The notes beneath the pieces were generated by a model that had not been told where the DNA came from, searched no databases, and saw nothing but the letters and a program-made list of their open reading frames with translations. A DNA stretch of 64,000 nucleotides from Brasenia schreberi (taxonomy: Eukaryota; Streptophyta; Magnoliopsida; Nymphaeales; Cabombaceae), in the NCBI GenBank assembly GCA_036023115.1, contig JAYKKT010000089.1:22922501-22986500 (forward strand), given 5' to 3'. The position numbers and the translations under genes are program-made. This document shows positions 36,660-48,639 of the stretch, piece after piece; position 1 is the first letter of the stretch, and the number at the start of each line of letters is the position of its first letter.

Positions 36660-37269
36660 ATCTCTGTAGACGCAGGAAAATCCCCGCTCGTTTGGCTTTC
36701 TCAGGGCCTAGAGCGGATCCTCTCGTGTGTCTAAGGCCTATTTATATAAACAGGGCGTGCTAGCTAGCTTACCTAAGCTAGCGAAGATATATTTTAATTC
36801 TGACTTCTAACGTGGCGACTGTGAGCAAGTGAGCTCTTGTCGTCGCAGACCTTCTTACACCGATGCGCAAGGGTCAGTCTGTACGCTTTGAAAAATCGAG
36901 TTTTGGGATAAAAAAAAGCTTACGAAGCGGTTTGAGGTGTTTTTGATTCGGGTCTTTAATACGATGGCAGATTTTAGTTTATGTGGATTTGCACGTGCCT
37001 AAGTCTTTCTTTTTATCCCTTTATGGGCCACCTAGTTTGTGTGTTATGAACACTCCACTACATGGGCGAATTTGAGTGGGGCTTGCTTTGATGCAATATG
37101 CATCCTACCTCGTGGTATGGCGTAGATGCAATGCAAACTCACGCTACTCCAAAGGGAAAACCCGAATGTAAAGACAATGCCGAAGGGAAATAACCGAAGG
37201 GAAATGACTTGTAATGTAAATGCCGAAGGGAGATATGTATATAGAGTATATACGTGCCCTTACTTGGGC

Positions 37270-37760
37270 CTTGAAAATAAGAGCGAAGGCTCAATGTGGG
37301 TGCGTGCTTGAATTGAAAGACTTACACACACGACATGAAATAAAACCCAAATATAACTTGCAGTATGGCCTTGATTAAGGTCTTGGGAATAAGAGCGAAG
37401 GCTCAATGTGTGTGAGTGCTTGAATTGAAAGACTTACACACACGACATGAAATGAAAACCCAAATAGTATAGCTCGGCCCTTACTTGGGTCTTTCAAATA
37501 AGAGCGAAGGCTCAATGTGTGTGATTGCTTGAATTGAAAGACTTAGACACACGACATGAAATGAAAACCCAAATAGTATAGCTCGGCCCTTACTTGGGTC
37601 TTTCAAATAAGAGCGAAGGCTCAATGTGTGTGAGTGCTTGAATTGAAAGACTTACACACACGACATGAAATGAAAACCCAAATAGTATAGCTCGGCCCTT
37701 ACTTGGGTCTTTCAAATAAGAGCGAAGGCTCAATGTGTGTGAGTGCTTGAATTGAAAGAC
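37270..37760 (-). repeat. 109-bp tandem array in LTR1 (five units)
   Basis: Same unit as at 28430-29018, one copy fewer. Confidence 0.92.
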
Positions 37761-37797
37761 AACACACCCAACTTAAGCAAAACTCTACGTAAGTTAA

Positions 37798-37799
<2 letters not shown>

Positions 37800-37876
<77 letters not shown>
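37800..37876. repeat. (AT)n microsatellite in M 5' LTR
   Basis: About 38 AT repeats at the position homologous to 29058-29144. Confidence 0.97.
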
Positions 37877-37879
<3 letters not shown>

Positions 37880-40175
37880 GGGCTGATTAGGCCCGTGTGT
37901 GTTCAAAATCGTGCACAACTAGGAGAGTGCACGTGTGTGTGGGTGTGCCAAGCCACGTTATTACAAGCGGGGGGAGACTATGCTCCGTTATTACAACCCC
38001 ATATCGAATTGAATTTTAAGCAAGTATACAACTAAGGACCGAGTTAGGCACTTACTAATAGCTGGTCCGAAGAAGCCTTGCTTTAGCGTGGGCTTGGCCT
38101 TTGCCTTGGGCTGCAAGAGGGAGCTCCACGAAGTTGAACGGCAAGAGGGACTGCTGGCCGGCTGGAAATGGGGCGCGGGAGATGGCCGGCTACCTAGCAA
38201 AGGGCTGGTTTTGCGTGTGGGGCTAAGGTGACTATGTAGGGTCACTAAGGAAGGGTGTGGTGTTAGGGAGTATGGCACTAAGGGAGAGCCTAAGGGAATG
38301 TCTAATGGAGCACCTAAGGGAAGGATGTGGCTGGCCGAATGGAAGTGACAGTCGGTTGGAGTGGCCGACTAGGGGAACTTGGTGGTGGCGAGCTGCTAGG
38401 GTGGCTAGGTAATGGTGGATGGGAAGGGAACTAGCTAGGATATGAGGTAAGGTAGTAGTGGATGTGGTGAGGTAATATGGGCAGGTTTTAGGGAGTTGGG
38501 TGGAGTGGTCAGGCGTAGCTAGGGTGTCTAGGCAATGGTGGGTAGTTAGGTTGGTTGAGGCTTGGCCGAATGGGAGTGGTGGCGGCAGGTGGTTGGTGTT
38601 AGGGTAAGGTGGTGGTAGTGTAGGTGGCTGAGAGTGGAGGGGGAGTGGAGAAGAGGTGAGGTGGAGTACGGGGTACTAACCGAGTGGTGGGAGGCGGCGG
38701 TTGGTTGAGGAGCAACCGGGTGTGGTGGATTGGTTGGTTCGGCTGGATGAAGAGGATGGCGAAGGGTGGCTGGGGAGTGGTGGAGTAGGTGGAGCACGGT
38801 GGTGGCTGGTGGTGGTGCAGGTGGAAGAGTCGGTTGGGCTGGAAAGGGTGGGCGAGAGAGTTGATGGAAGGTCGGCTAGAATTCGAGGACCAAAAGCTGA
38901 AAAACCCGCCCACTAGGGGGGGGGTTTATATTTTTTGTGAAGGGCAGTGGGGCTGGTTTTGGGGTAGTGGTTAGGTTGTCTAGGGATGGTGGTAAGGTAG
39001 TAAGGTGGGCTGGTATTAGGGTAGGGCCAGATATTTTAGATACAAGGGGTTTTGGGTAGATTGTGTGCTAGGTTTAGGTGGGGTGGTTTAGAGGTTTAGG
39101 GTTTAGCTAGGTGGGTTGGTTTTGGGGTGAGGTTTAGTGAGGTGGGTTAGGTGATTAGGCTAGGATTAGGTTAGGTTTAGGGAAATTAACCTAGGTTTAG
39201 GGAAGGATTAGGGAAGTGGGTTAGGTGATTAGGCTAGGATTAAGCCGGGATTAGGGAAGTGGGTTAGGTGATTAGGCTAGGATTAGGACCGGATTAGGGT
39301 AGAAGGCTAGGATTAGGTGTTTTTGGTTAGGATTGGATGAAGGAGCTCCCTTTGCATGACCCATGGACCCTAATCATATCATGTTGGTGCAGCCCTAGGT
39401 TAGGTTTTGGCTAATTACAAGCTAAACCCACTTAATTAGGCTAACCCATATGATTAAACCCCAAACTTGACACACAAGTCAAGCTTAATTACAATACACA
39501 CTTGATCTTATCCTCCCCCACTCTCTCTCATGCCCATAATCCCATGTGAAATTCAAGTGGGCCCCAACTCCAGTTATGAGAAGGTGATGTGGGCCATGGA
39601 TGTGGATATTGGATTGGATCTCTGGATCCAAATCTAAATCCAAATCCACACATAGGTTTGGGTTGGGATCTAGATATATATGGTCCAGATCCAATCCAAA
39701 CTAAATTCTGACTCCTTCAGGCTGTGTTCGAAACGAACGGTTTGTGCGGGGTCTAACAGCATCAGTACTCCGTCTGCGTTGGGTCTTCGCCAACATGATC
39801 GTTCGCTTCTGTTTTCACCTTCCGGAGATTATTTCAAGTGATGTTTGATGATAACAGGGTCTTGGACGTTCGAGATCATGGGGGTGGATTCGATAGGAGA
39901 GTTGTTGTGCCGGGCTCGACATGTGCTCCGGTTCCGGGCTCTCCTTTGCTTTTCTGGTCCTGTCTTGATTAGGCCAAGCTGCTTCGGGGTTTCAAAAACG
40001 TGTTTTAAAAGGTTTTCAAAAGCCACATCATATATTTTTGAAATATAAAGTTCAAAACATATATACAGGGTTGCCTAGAAGGCTCTTGGGTTTCCAGACT
40101 CAAAATGGCCCTTTGGGGCTGCTTTTACAAAACCAGGTTGTTTTGAGGGATTCGTGGGATTTCGGGGTGTTTACA

Positions 40176-40180
40176 ACCTC
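40176..40180. other. Target site duplication of element M (right)
   Basis: ACCTC, matching 27811-27815. Sequence then continues LTR2 where it was cut. Confidence 0.92.
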
Positions 40181-42536
40181 ATCAAGTGAAAACTCCAAAC
40201 GGGACCAGACAAATCAAAACCAAACGACAAAAAGTCTTGAAAGTGAGAAATTGGCAGGACAAAAGGACTTGGAAAACCCAACCTAAAAATGGGTCACCGA
40301 GGAACCGGAGCCCGCTCAGAAACCGTCCGTTTCGTGCACCAAAGAAGGACTCAAAAAGGAAATTTTGGATTGGATTTAGACAAAAAAATCCAGATCGAGG
40401 TCCATTTGGAGTTTGGATTGGGTTGGATCTTAGGATCCAAATCCAAAACCAAGAACCACCCTTGGCCTATAAATAGGGCCAAGGGGTTTCACGTGAACTT
40501 CAATCTTGGCCATTTGAAGCTTGAGGAAAGGAAGAGAGAGAGTGAGTGAAAGTCAACAAAGGTGGGCTTGACCTTGTTGACTTGATCTAGGGCTAAGGGG
40601 TTGCAACCTTGTTGGCTTGACCTAGGGGGTGGGCTGCAACCAAGGGATCTTGAACTAGGCTAAGGTGGTTGCAACAAGATGGCTTGAGGTTGACCAAAGT
40701 GGCTGCACCATGGCTGCACCACGGCTGCAACAAAGAAGCATCGAGGCTTGACCAAGGCAACCACACGGCAAGCAAGGTGAGCACCCTTTGACCCTGGCCG
40801 AACCCTTGGCTACCTTGCTTTGAACTAACCTAAATCTGGTCGAGTCTTGCACCAACCGAACCACCATTTTGCTGCCCCTTTGACTTTTACTGAACCAACC
40901 TTGGATCGAGCAGCTAAACCATTTTGTGGGCTACAAACTGAACCGAGTCTTGGGTTGAATTGCAACATACACTTGGCCGACTTTGACTTGGGCAGACCAC
41001 TTTGAACCGAGCACTTGTGGCCGACTTTGACCTTGCTGCACCTTGGACCGAACCCTTGTTGCAACAAGCCGACTTGGGCTGAACCTCACGGCTGAACCTG
41101 CCCTAAAACGACCTACACCTAACCACACCAAGCCATGTTGCTGGCTGAACCTAGCTGCACTTGACCCACCTCAAGCTACACCAGCTGAACCACCACTTTG
41201 CACCAACCTTGGCTGCCCCATTTGCACCGACCTTGGCTGCCCCACTTGAACCGCCTTGGCCAGTTGCACCCGACTTGACTGAACTGCCACCCCCAAGCAC
41301 CCAGTCGAAGCCAACTGACCTACCTTGGCTGGCTCGACACTTGGGTAGCTCACGGCTGAACCCTTGAAGACCTTGAACTTGCTGGCTAAACCCAGCTGAA
41401 ACAAGACTTGGGCTGCATCACTTGGACAACTTGGGGCCAGTCCACTTGAACCAACTACCGAACCTTTGGACTGATCTTGAACCGCACCAAGGCTCGACAC
41501 CAAGGAAGACCGGCACCAAAAGGAGAACTTGACCTAGCTCACGGCTGTGATGAAGTGGACTCGAGCGAATCCAACAAGCGTAATCAAGGGCTAAACCGAA
41601 TGAAAACTTGTAAGTATAGTTAGTTTCGATTTTAAATCACTTGTTTCATTAAATTAAATTCGTAATGGGGTTGTATTAATGGAGCGAAGCCTCTCCCCAG
41701 ATTGTAATATTCGTGCATGAACACGATCGCACCCACGAGCACTTGAGCCTTTCCGCTCTCTGCCCAATATACATTATAAAACATTCTATACTTCGAATCC
41801 CATCTTTTCTTAAGCAAGTATACTTACTTTAAATTCGCGTGGGTTTACTTTCGTGAACGTCAAGTGAGTTGCACTTAAATTCGGGTGAGTTTACTTTTGT
41901 GAAAGTAGAGTTGCACTTAAATTCGCATGAGTTTACTTTTGTGAAAGTTGAGTAAGCGCACCCATGTGCACTTGAGCCTTTTCGCTCTTAAACTATTGAA
42001 TTAAACACGAATACACCCACGAACACTCGAGCCTTTCCGCTCTTTATACTCACACACACTCGAGCCTTTTCACTCTTAAGCTAAATATATATATTCAATT
42101 CGTGTGAATTTACTTTGTGAAAGTCGTGTGAGTTGCACTTAAATTCGGGTGAATTTACTTTCAAGTCGCGTGAGTTGCATTTAAATTCAGGTGAATTTAC
42201 TTTCAAGCAGAGTGAGTTGCAATTTCAATTTGAGTGGGTTCGCATCATCGCTCTCGAAAACCCAAAAAGATTTTCAACATCCCTACATTCACTCGCTTCC
42301 AAAAGTCCTCGAATAAATTACTTAAACCACGCTGAAATTAGGCCACACATTCCACACACATATCAGGCCTAAATAGATAAAACTTGCAAGAAAAGTAGGG
42401 ACGTCCAGCCCCGTAATAAAAATTACAAAGAGTGCACGAACCGAATTCGTCAAACACTTATCGTTCGAAGTAAATCATTGTTTAAAAAATCAAAGTTTCT
42501 AATCGCTTAAACTGACCCTTGAGCGTCGGTTCCTCG
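40181..42536 (+). repeat. LTR2 plus-strand copy, right piece, truncated
   Basis: Continues the LTR2 copy cut by element M: TATAAATA at 40468, low-complexity CTGAACC/TTGACC leader (40560-41560), hairpin core (41667-41710), GAGCCTTTCCGCTC repeats (41740-42080), ACTTT..GAAAGT repeats (41840-42230). It ends at ..GACCCTTGAGCGTCGGTTCCTCG where the protease region of element P starts. About 130-200 bp of LTR end present in the minus copy is missing. ORFs here are not genes. Confidence 0.8.
40468..40475 (+). promoter_or_regulatory. Candidate TATA box of LTR2 (plus copy)
   Basis: TATAAATA within GGCCTATAAATAGGGCC, followed by a leader beginning AAGGGGTTTCACGTGAAC. Confidence 0.55.
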
Positions 42537-43668
42537 CTTATGATTTCGAAATCCACCTTTCAAAGATTCCTATTCACATGTCTATCCTAGAGCTTATCAA
42601 AACCTCGCCTAGGCATAGACTTGTCTTAGAGAAAATTCTAGAAAGGGCCAAGGTTGATTCGAACATAAGTCCGGAATCCTTGTCTGCCCAAGTGGCTTTA
42701 TTAGGAGCAAAATCGCCCATCACCTTTTCGGAAGATGATGTAGATAGACCCTATGAAACCCATAACCAGGCCCTGCATATCGAGGTGGTTCTAAACAACC
42801 ACTCTCTGGACAGGTGCCTAGTCGATGGTGGAGGAGGGCTCAACATCCTTCCACTTCATGTGGCGTACAAAAATGATTCACCTTGACTTCAGTAAAACCA
42901 AGCCCCATCGTTATCACTAGATACGATGGGAATGCGTCTAGACCTTTAGGATCCATCGAACTCCCAATGGAAACGGGAGGGATCGAACACACGGGGGTGT
43001 TCCATGTCTTGGACATCCACCCCCATTATAACCTGTTGCTGGGAAGGCCCTGGATACACAATTTGTGCGTTGTGCCATCCACCTTCCACAAGTGTGTCAA
43101 GATCCCTTTTAGGGACCAGGTCGTAGTGATCCTAGGTGAGAGTCACCCACAGCTTCAGGGGATCATAAACTCCCCTTGTTTATCGAGCTCCCAGGCCCAC
43201 GAGGCTAACCTGGGGCAAATTATGGTTGAGTCACCTCGGCTCGTGTTAAACAACCCTAGGAAGGTTGTATGTGTGAAGGGGCCACCCAAAGTAGGCCCCC
43301 TCCCGACTCTAATCCTCCTAGGAAAACCCAAACGTTCCCTATTTCCAAAACCCCTGGACAAAAGGCCATACGAGCCTAATATGGACGATAGCATGTTCCA
43401 GGACCACGACCTATATCCCATCTTTTCAAAAAACAAAAGGTCGTGGAACATGTTATTGAACATGGGCTACACGCCCTACAAAAGTCTAGGGGCACAAAAC
43501 CAGGGTCTCCTAGAGCCCATCCTTCCTAGGGCCAACCCAAGCCGATATGGGATCGGCTATACTCCCCAAATACCGCCGGAGCCACCCCCTGTGACCACCT
43601 GGGTGAAGGGTGCCCCGGAGCCTGTCTTAGAAGAGACCTACGATTTAGACCTCCTATTCCGAGTCTAA
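42537..43668 (+). pseudogene. gag-protease 3' part of element P
   Basis: Begins YDFEIHLSKIPIHMSILELI in frame 2 and includes the protease segment CLVDGGGGLNILPLHVAYK. A one-base deletion near 42872 shifts the frame, and the rest (SRPLGSIELPMETGG, LLLGRPWIHNLCVVPSTFH, to DLLFRV and the stop at 43666) is in frame 1. Colinear with the minus-strand ORF in M. Confidence 0.88.
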
Positions 43669-43781
43669 CCCGTAGTGTTTTCCCTTTGTAGGTATGACGG
43701 AAGATCCCTTTTTCTAAAAATACCAAAAACATTTGAAAACTTAAAATCAAAAAAATCGAAAAACAAGAAAAACCAAAAACA
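43669..43781 (+). other. A-rich spacer between gag-protease and pol
   Basis: 113 bp with stops in the pol frame, so pol is not a simple read-through of gag-protease. It contains TTTTCCCTTTGTAG followed by GTATGACGG, which resembles a 3' splice acceptor, then an A-rich stretch before the pol ATG. The homologous spacer in M is 117 bp. Confidence 0.6.
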
Positions 43782-46700
43782 ATGGAAAAACAAAAACTCG
43801 AAAAAAGTGTGCTTTGTATAGTTCCCAAAGTTCTTGTTTTACAAAAACCCAAAAAAATTGAAAATTTAGAAAATACCAAAAAGATTTTGTACATAGCTGC
43901 TCCTGGTATGACTTTGGCGAAAGAAAAGGATTTCGAAAGAAACGTCGTCTGCATAGCCAGACCAAAAATTTCGAAATCACTTGAAAATCCAAGTACAAAA
44001 CCAAGTTATTTTGAAAACCACGCATCAAGTTCCCTCGGGTCTATAGCCCACGAGAATGATCAAAGCCCAGAAGTGGATCCCCTTGAGGAAGATCCCACTT
44101 CTGAGCTCCCAGAATTTCATAGAATTCTCAATTTTGAAAGACCTTCCCAATCAGTAGGAGGAGATTTCATAGAGGTGAACCTAGGGGATGATTCCAATCC
44201 CAAAACCATCAAAATAGGCACATGCTTGCATGAAACTAAAAAGTTAGCATTCATTGCATTTCTACGAACCTATTTAGATGTGTTTGCATGGACGTATGAA
44301 GACATGCCGGGCATAGATCCCAGCATAGTCGAGCATCGTCTTCCCTTAGATGTAGGTGTAAAACCAATAAAGCAGAAGCTTAGGAAAATACACCCGAATG
44401 TACACACGCAAGTCAAAGAGGGTTTAGAAGATCTGCTAAAAGCCGGATTTATAAAATCCATTGCGTATTCTGATTGGTTGTCAAATATCGTTGTAGTTCG
44501 AAAAACCAATGGGAAAATTCGAATATGCATCGATTTCAGAAACCTGAATAAAGCCACTCCAAAGGATAATTATCCTTTACCAAACATAGATTTGATAGTC
44601 GATAGTACTGCAAATCATGAAATGTTTTCATTCATGGATGGCTATTCAGGCTATAATCAAATCAAACTAAGCCCACGAGATCAGGGTAAGACCGCCTTCA
44701 CAACCCCATGGGGCACGTACTGCTATACAGTCATGCCCTTTGGTTTGAAAAATGCCGGCGCAACATACCAACGAGCCATGAACACGATCTTCCATGATCA
44801 AATTCACCAGCTTGTAGAAGTGTATGTAGATGATCTCTTGGCAAAATCCAAAACCCGATGCACCCATATCGAATGTTTACAAAAGATTTTCGAAAGGCTT
44901 AGGCTTTACAAAGTAAAGCTAAACCCTCAAAAATGTGTGTTCGGGGTAGAATCAGGGAAGCTTCTAGGCTTTATGGTGAGCCAAAGGGGAATAGAAGTCG
45001 ACCCCTCTAAGTGTCGAGCCATTATAGACATGGCTCCACCCTCCAATCTCACCCAAGTCCGTAGCCTTTAGGGTCGATTACAATCTGTGCGCCGATTCAT
45101 ATCGAATCTGGCAACTAGATGCGAACCCTTCAACAAACTGTTGAGGAAGGGTACAAAATTCTTATGGGATGACGAATGCCAAAAGTCCTTCGAAAGACTG
45201 AAGGCATACTTGGTTAATCCCCCCGTTTTGAATCCTCCAAAACAAGGAAAACCGCTTTTATTATACATCTCCGTGCATGTAAACGCTTTAGGAGCCCTGT
45301 TGGCTCAATACGAGGATGACACCCATAAGGAGTATGCCATCTACTATATTTCGAAAACTCTCTTGGCTTATGAACGAAATTATCAAGCCATGGAGAAGAC
45401 GTGCTTGGCCCTAGTTTGGGCCTGCCAGAAATTCAGACACTATTTCCTAGATCATGAGATCTGGATAGTGTCCAAGCTTGATCCAATCAAGCACTTGTTC
45501 GAAAAACCCATTCTCACGGGTAGATTGGGCAAATGGCAACTCCTTCTAATGGAGTATGATTTGAAATACCATCACCAGATCTCCACTAAGGGGCAAGCCC
45601 TAGCAGATTACGTGGCTGAATTCCCCTTAGAGGACGCATATCCCACTCTTGTCGAAATGCCTGATGAAGGCATATTGCAAAACCATTTTCAAAACCACAT
45701 TTTGGCAAATTCTTTCGAAAACCAAGTGTGGAAGATGCACTTCGACGAGGCACGAAACCAACGAGGGGCTGGTGCCGGGATCATCCTAATCTCCCCTGAA
45801 AAGGGCGAGATTCCCATAGCAATCCGCTTAGATTTCGAATGTTCCAACAACATAGCTGAGTATGAAGCACTCATACAAGGCTTAAGGATTTCGAAAACTC
45901 TAGGGGCATCTTGCATCGAGGTCTTTGGAGATTCGCTCCTTGTCATAAATCAGGTTTTAAAAATTTGGCAAGTACGTAATGAGAAACTACTTCCATATCA
46001 CGAGTTGGCCACTCGATTGGTCCAATCCTTCCAGTCGTGTAAGCTCACACACGTAGGAAGAGAGGACAATGGCATCGCCGATGCCCTCTCCTCCTTGGGT
46101 TCAGCCCTGAAGGTCGATCCCATTTCAGGGACCAGATCTTTGGAAATATGGCATGCGCCCCATCCATCCACACACGGCTTGGATATTTGCCAAAACAACC
46201 CAGAGTCCATTGAAAAACCCTGGTTCTATGACATAAAACAATTTTTAGAAAATGGGGGATTCACCGAGGATGCCACATCCAAAGATAAGGCATTCATTCG
46301 TAAGATTTCGACCCGATACACCATTCTGGGTGGGGTCTTATACAAGAAGAGTTTTACCGGCATTCTGCTTAGGTGTATCGACCTAGAGGAGGCTAGGATA
46401 GTGATGCACGAGTTCCACGATGGAGAATGTGGAGGTGATGTTAATGCCAACATGATGGCGATGAAAATACTTAGAGGGGGTTATTTTTGGTCCACCCTGA
46501 AAAGGGATTGTCACGATCATGTTAGGAAGTGTCATCCATGTCAAGTGCATGGGCACGCCATTCATATCCCTTCATCGGCATTGCATTCCGTGGTCAGCCC
46601 CTGGCCATTTACCATGTGGGCGTTTGACATAGTAGGCCCAATATTTCCAAAGGCCTCGAATGGGCATCGTTTCATTTTAGCAGCCACGGAGTATTTCTCC

Positions 46701-47468
46701 AAGTGGGTGGAAGCCATTTCCCTAACGAATGTAATGGGGCAACATGTGGTGGCTTTCATCCGGAGGAATATCTTGGCTCGATTTGGGGTTCCACGAGACC
46801 TTGTGTCTGATAATGGTACCCCATTCAAGAATGAGCGGATGGTCAAGTTGTGCAACACGTATGGCATAACTCACCACTTCTCCTCGCCCTACTACCCTCA
46901 AGGCAACGGCCAAGCTGAAGCCACAAACAAGACTCTCATTGGTATCATTGAGAAAACCTTAGAGAAGGGTAGGACGTGGCACGAGAAGCTGGATGAAGCC
47001 TTATGGGCTTATAGGACTTCCATCCGGACTCCCACGAATGCCACACCATTCGAGTTGGTCTATGGCACAAACGCCATTCTTCCCATTCATACCCAATTGC
47101 ATTCATTCCATACATCCATTGCACTCGACCTCCCCCTAGAGACGCTTCAGCATGCTAGGATGGCCGAACTAGATTTGCTAGATGAGAGGCGACTCCTTGC
47201 CATGGATCATGCTCGTGCATACCGGCAAAGGATAGCCCGACATTATAGCAAACACATAAGACCTCGCCACTTTGAAGTGGGAGATCTGGTCTTGAAAACC
47301 ATCCACCATCGTGGCCCACACCCCCTAGGCAAGTGGCGCCCCAACTGGGATGGACCCTATGTTGTACGAGCAACCACTACGAACAATTCGTATTGGTTGA
47401 TCGATGTAGAAGGTAGGAATTTAGCAGATCCTATCAATATTCAATACTTAAAGAAGTATCATGTGTAG
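43782..47468 (+). pseudogene. Tat pol polyprotein (RT, RNase H, aRH, integrase), one in-frame stop
   Basis: 1228 residues in one frame, interrupted only by TAG at 45069 (after VRSL). RT: LNKATPKDNYPLPNIDLIVD, FSFMDGYSGYNQIK (about 44620), MPFGLKNAGATYQ, YVDDLL (about 44825). RNase H: LLLYISVHVNALGALLAQYE to LADYVAEFPLED (45240-45635). aRH: MHFDEARNQRGAGAGIILIS, AEYEALIQGL, GDSLLV, IADALSSLG (45735-46110), the Tat hallmark; the usual DG at its first acidic site reads DE here. Integrase: HEFHDGEC..CHDHVRKCHPC zinc finger, catalytic D in FDIVGPI (about 46626), D in SDNGTPF (about 46808), E in QAEATNKTL (about 46918), and C-terminal module GDLVLKTIHHRGPHPLGKW. All DDE and RT residues are present. 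Most intact retrotransposon gene in the window. Confidence 0.93.
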
Positions 47469-48623
47469 GATCTGGATTAAATTCCAGTTTTCGAAAATTT
47501 TAAAGGGATAGCTGCCCTGAGACGTGTGAATAAGGTGCAAAAGCAACTCGTGTGACCCTAAGTAAGAGAATTCGCACTTGTGAAAGAGTGGAGTTTTCAA
47601 AATCGTGGTTGCATTTCAAAATCCTTCATCTTACAAAGAAGGGCCTAGTTCAACATAGCAAGATACTTGCAAGTAGTACGTGCTATTTCTAAATAGGCTG
47701 ATCTGGAATGGATCGAGTGTAAGCTTGGGATAAGTCCTCCCCTCTTCTCTTCTCCTTCCAAAAGGAAAACAAAGGCCCAAATCAAAAGGGAATTTCCCAT
47801 TTAAAGTCTCTTTCCAAAAGAAAGAAACCAGACTTTAAAAAGAAAAATCGATTCTCTTATGAAAAAGAGGGATCAAAGAAAAAATACTCCCAAAGGGAGA
47901 CCCTCTATGAAAAAAAGGAAAAGAGGCCAAAAAGCTCAAAAAGAGCAGTTTTCCGCCTTCTATGCCTTAAACCACGGGACGCTTCAGAAGGGACCGTGGT
48001 ATCTCTTTCCCATCCCTGGCTTATCCCAAGCTAAAGCATGGTTCATTTCGAGGAATCCTAAAGTAAAAATAGGATTTACTTACTTGAATTTCATCTTGTT
48101 TGAGAATTCGACGTTTCGAGTAAGGCGTAGGAATTTGAAATGAAGCTTGATTTTCTTATAAAACCTCCGCTAGATAAGCGAGTGTTAAGACTCAAACAAG
48201 GGCAAGCACGAAGAGCTCGAGATCCTTAGGATCGAGGCTCAAGACAGTTGTCCCTTTTGTAAATAGCTTTTGTAAATAAGTTTTAAAAACCGAACATCGA
48301 ACAACATAGGATTTTTGCTCACTTGGAGCAGTAGGCCTTGTAAGTCTCTAGAGTTCGACCACATCTGGTCTCTGGGAGGTCGCCACTCTTGGCACCACAC
48401 CCATGTCATTTGCATTCCACGCATGGTACTTGCATGAACATGATCCCATTTAGGACCAGATTCCATAAGTAAACCCTTTGGCGTGATATCTCCTCCTACC
48501 AGAGTTTGTAAAATTGAGATTTTGCTAAAATGGGACGATCCCATATTCTTCGTGGCAAGATCTAGGGAGACATTAAAAGGGGTGTTTGTCATCTTTGCCC
48601 TTATCCAAATCTATTTGGACAAG
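47469..48623 (+). other. 3' untranslated region of element P
   Basis: Non-coding, purine-rich at 47755-47950 (lysine-rich ORF 47859-48143 is a shadow). Contains the stem CCACGGG..CCGTGG at 47971-47999 and the palindrome TCCAAATCTATTTGGA at 48604-48619. Confidence 0.75.
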
Positions 48624-48639
48624 GCCAAAGAGGGGCATC
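48624..48639 (+). other. Polypurine tract of element P
   Basis: GCCAAAGAGGGGCATC directly before LTR start TGTAAACACC. Confidence 0.88.

Larger units (their letters stand above)
27816..40175 (-). mobile_element. Element M: complete LTR1-family Tat retrotransposon with internal deletion
   Basis: 12,360 bp, flanked by ACCTC on both sides. Two LTRs (3' LTR 27816-31445, 5' LTR 36665-40175), PBS, gag-protease, RT and polypurine tract in the right order on the minus strand. The LTRs differ at roughly 11 sites in the first 450 bp, nearly all transitions, so insertion is fairly recent. RNase H, aRH and integrase are absent: sequence jumps from the RT thumb to the 3' untranslated region, a loss of about 2.8 kb relative to element P. 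It could not transpose alone in its present form. Confidence 0.95.
36665..40175 (-). repeat. LTR1, 5' LTR of element M
   Basis: 3511 bp, the near twin of 27816-31445. The length difference is one 109-bp unit and a shorter (AT)n. Inner features repeat: 109-bp array (37270-37760), (AT)n (37800-37876), hairpin core (37958-38000), TATAAA (38930-38925), telomere-like tract (39060-39330). Confidence 0.94.
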
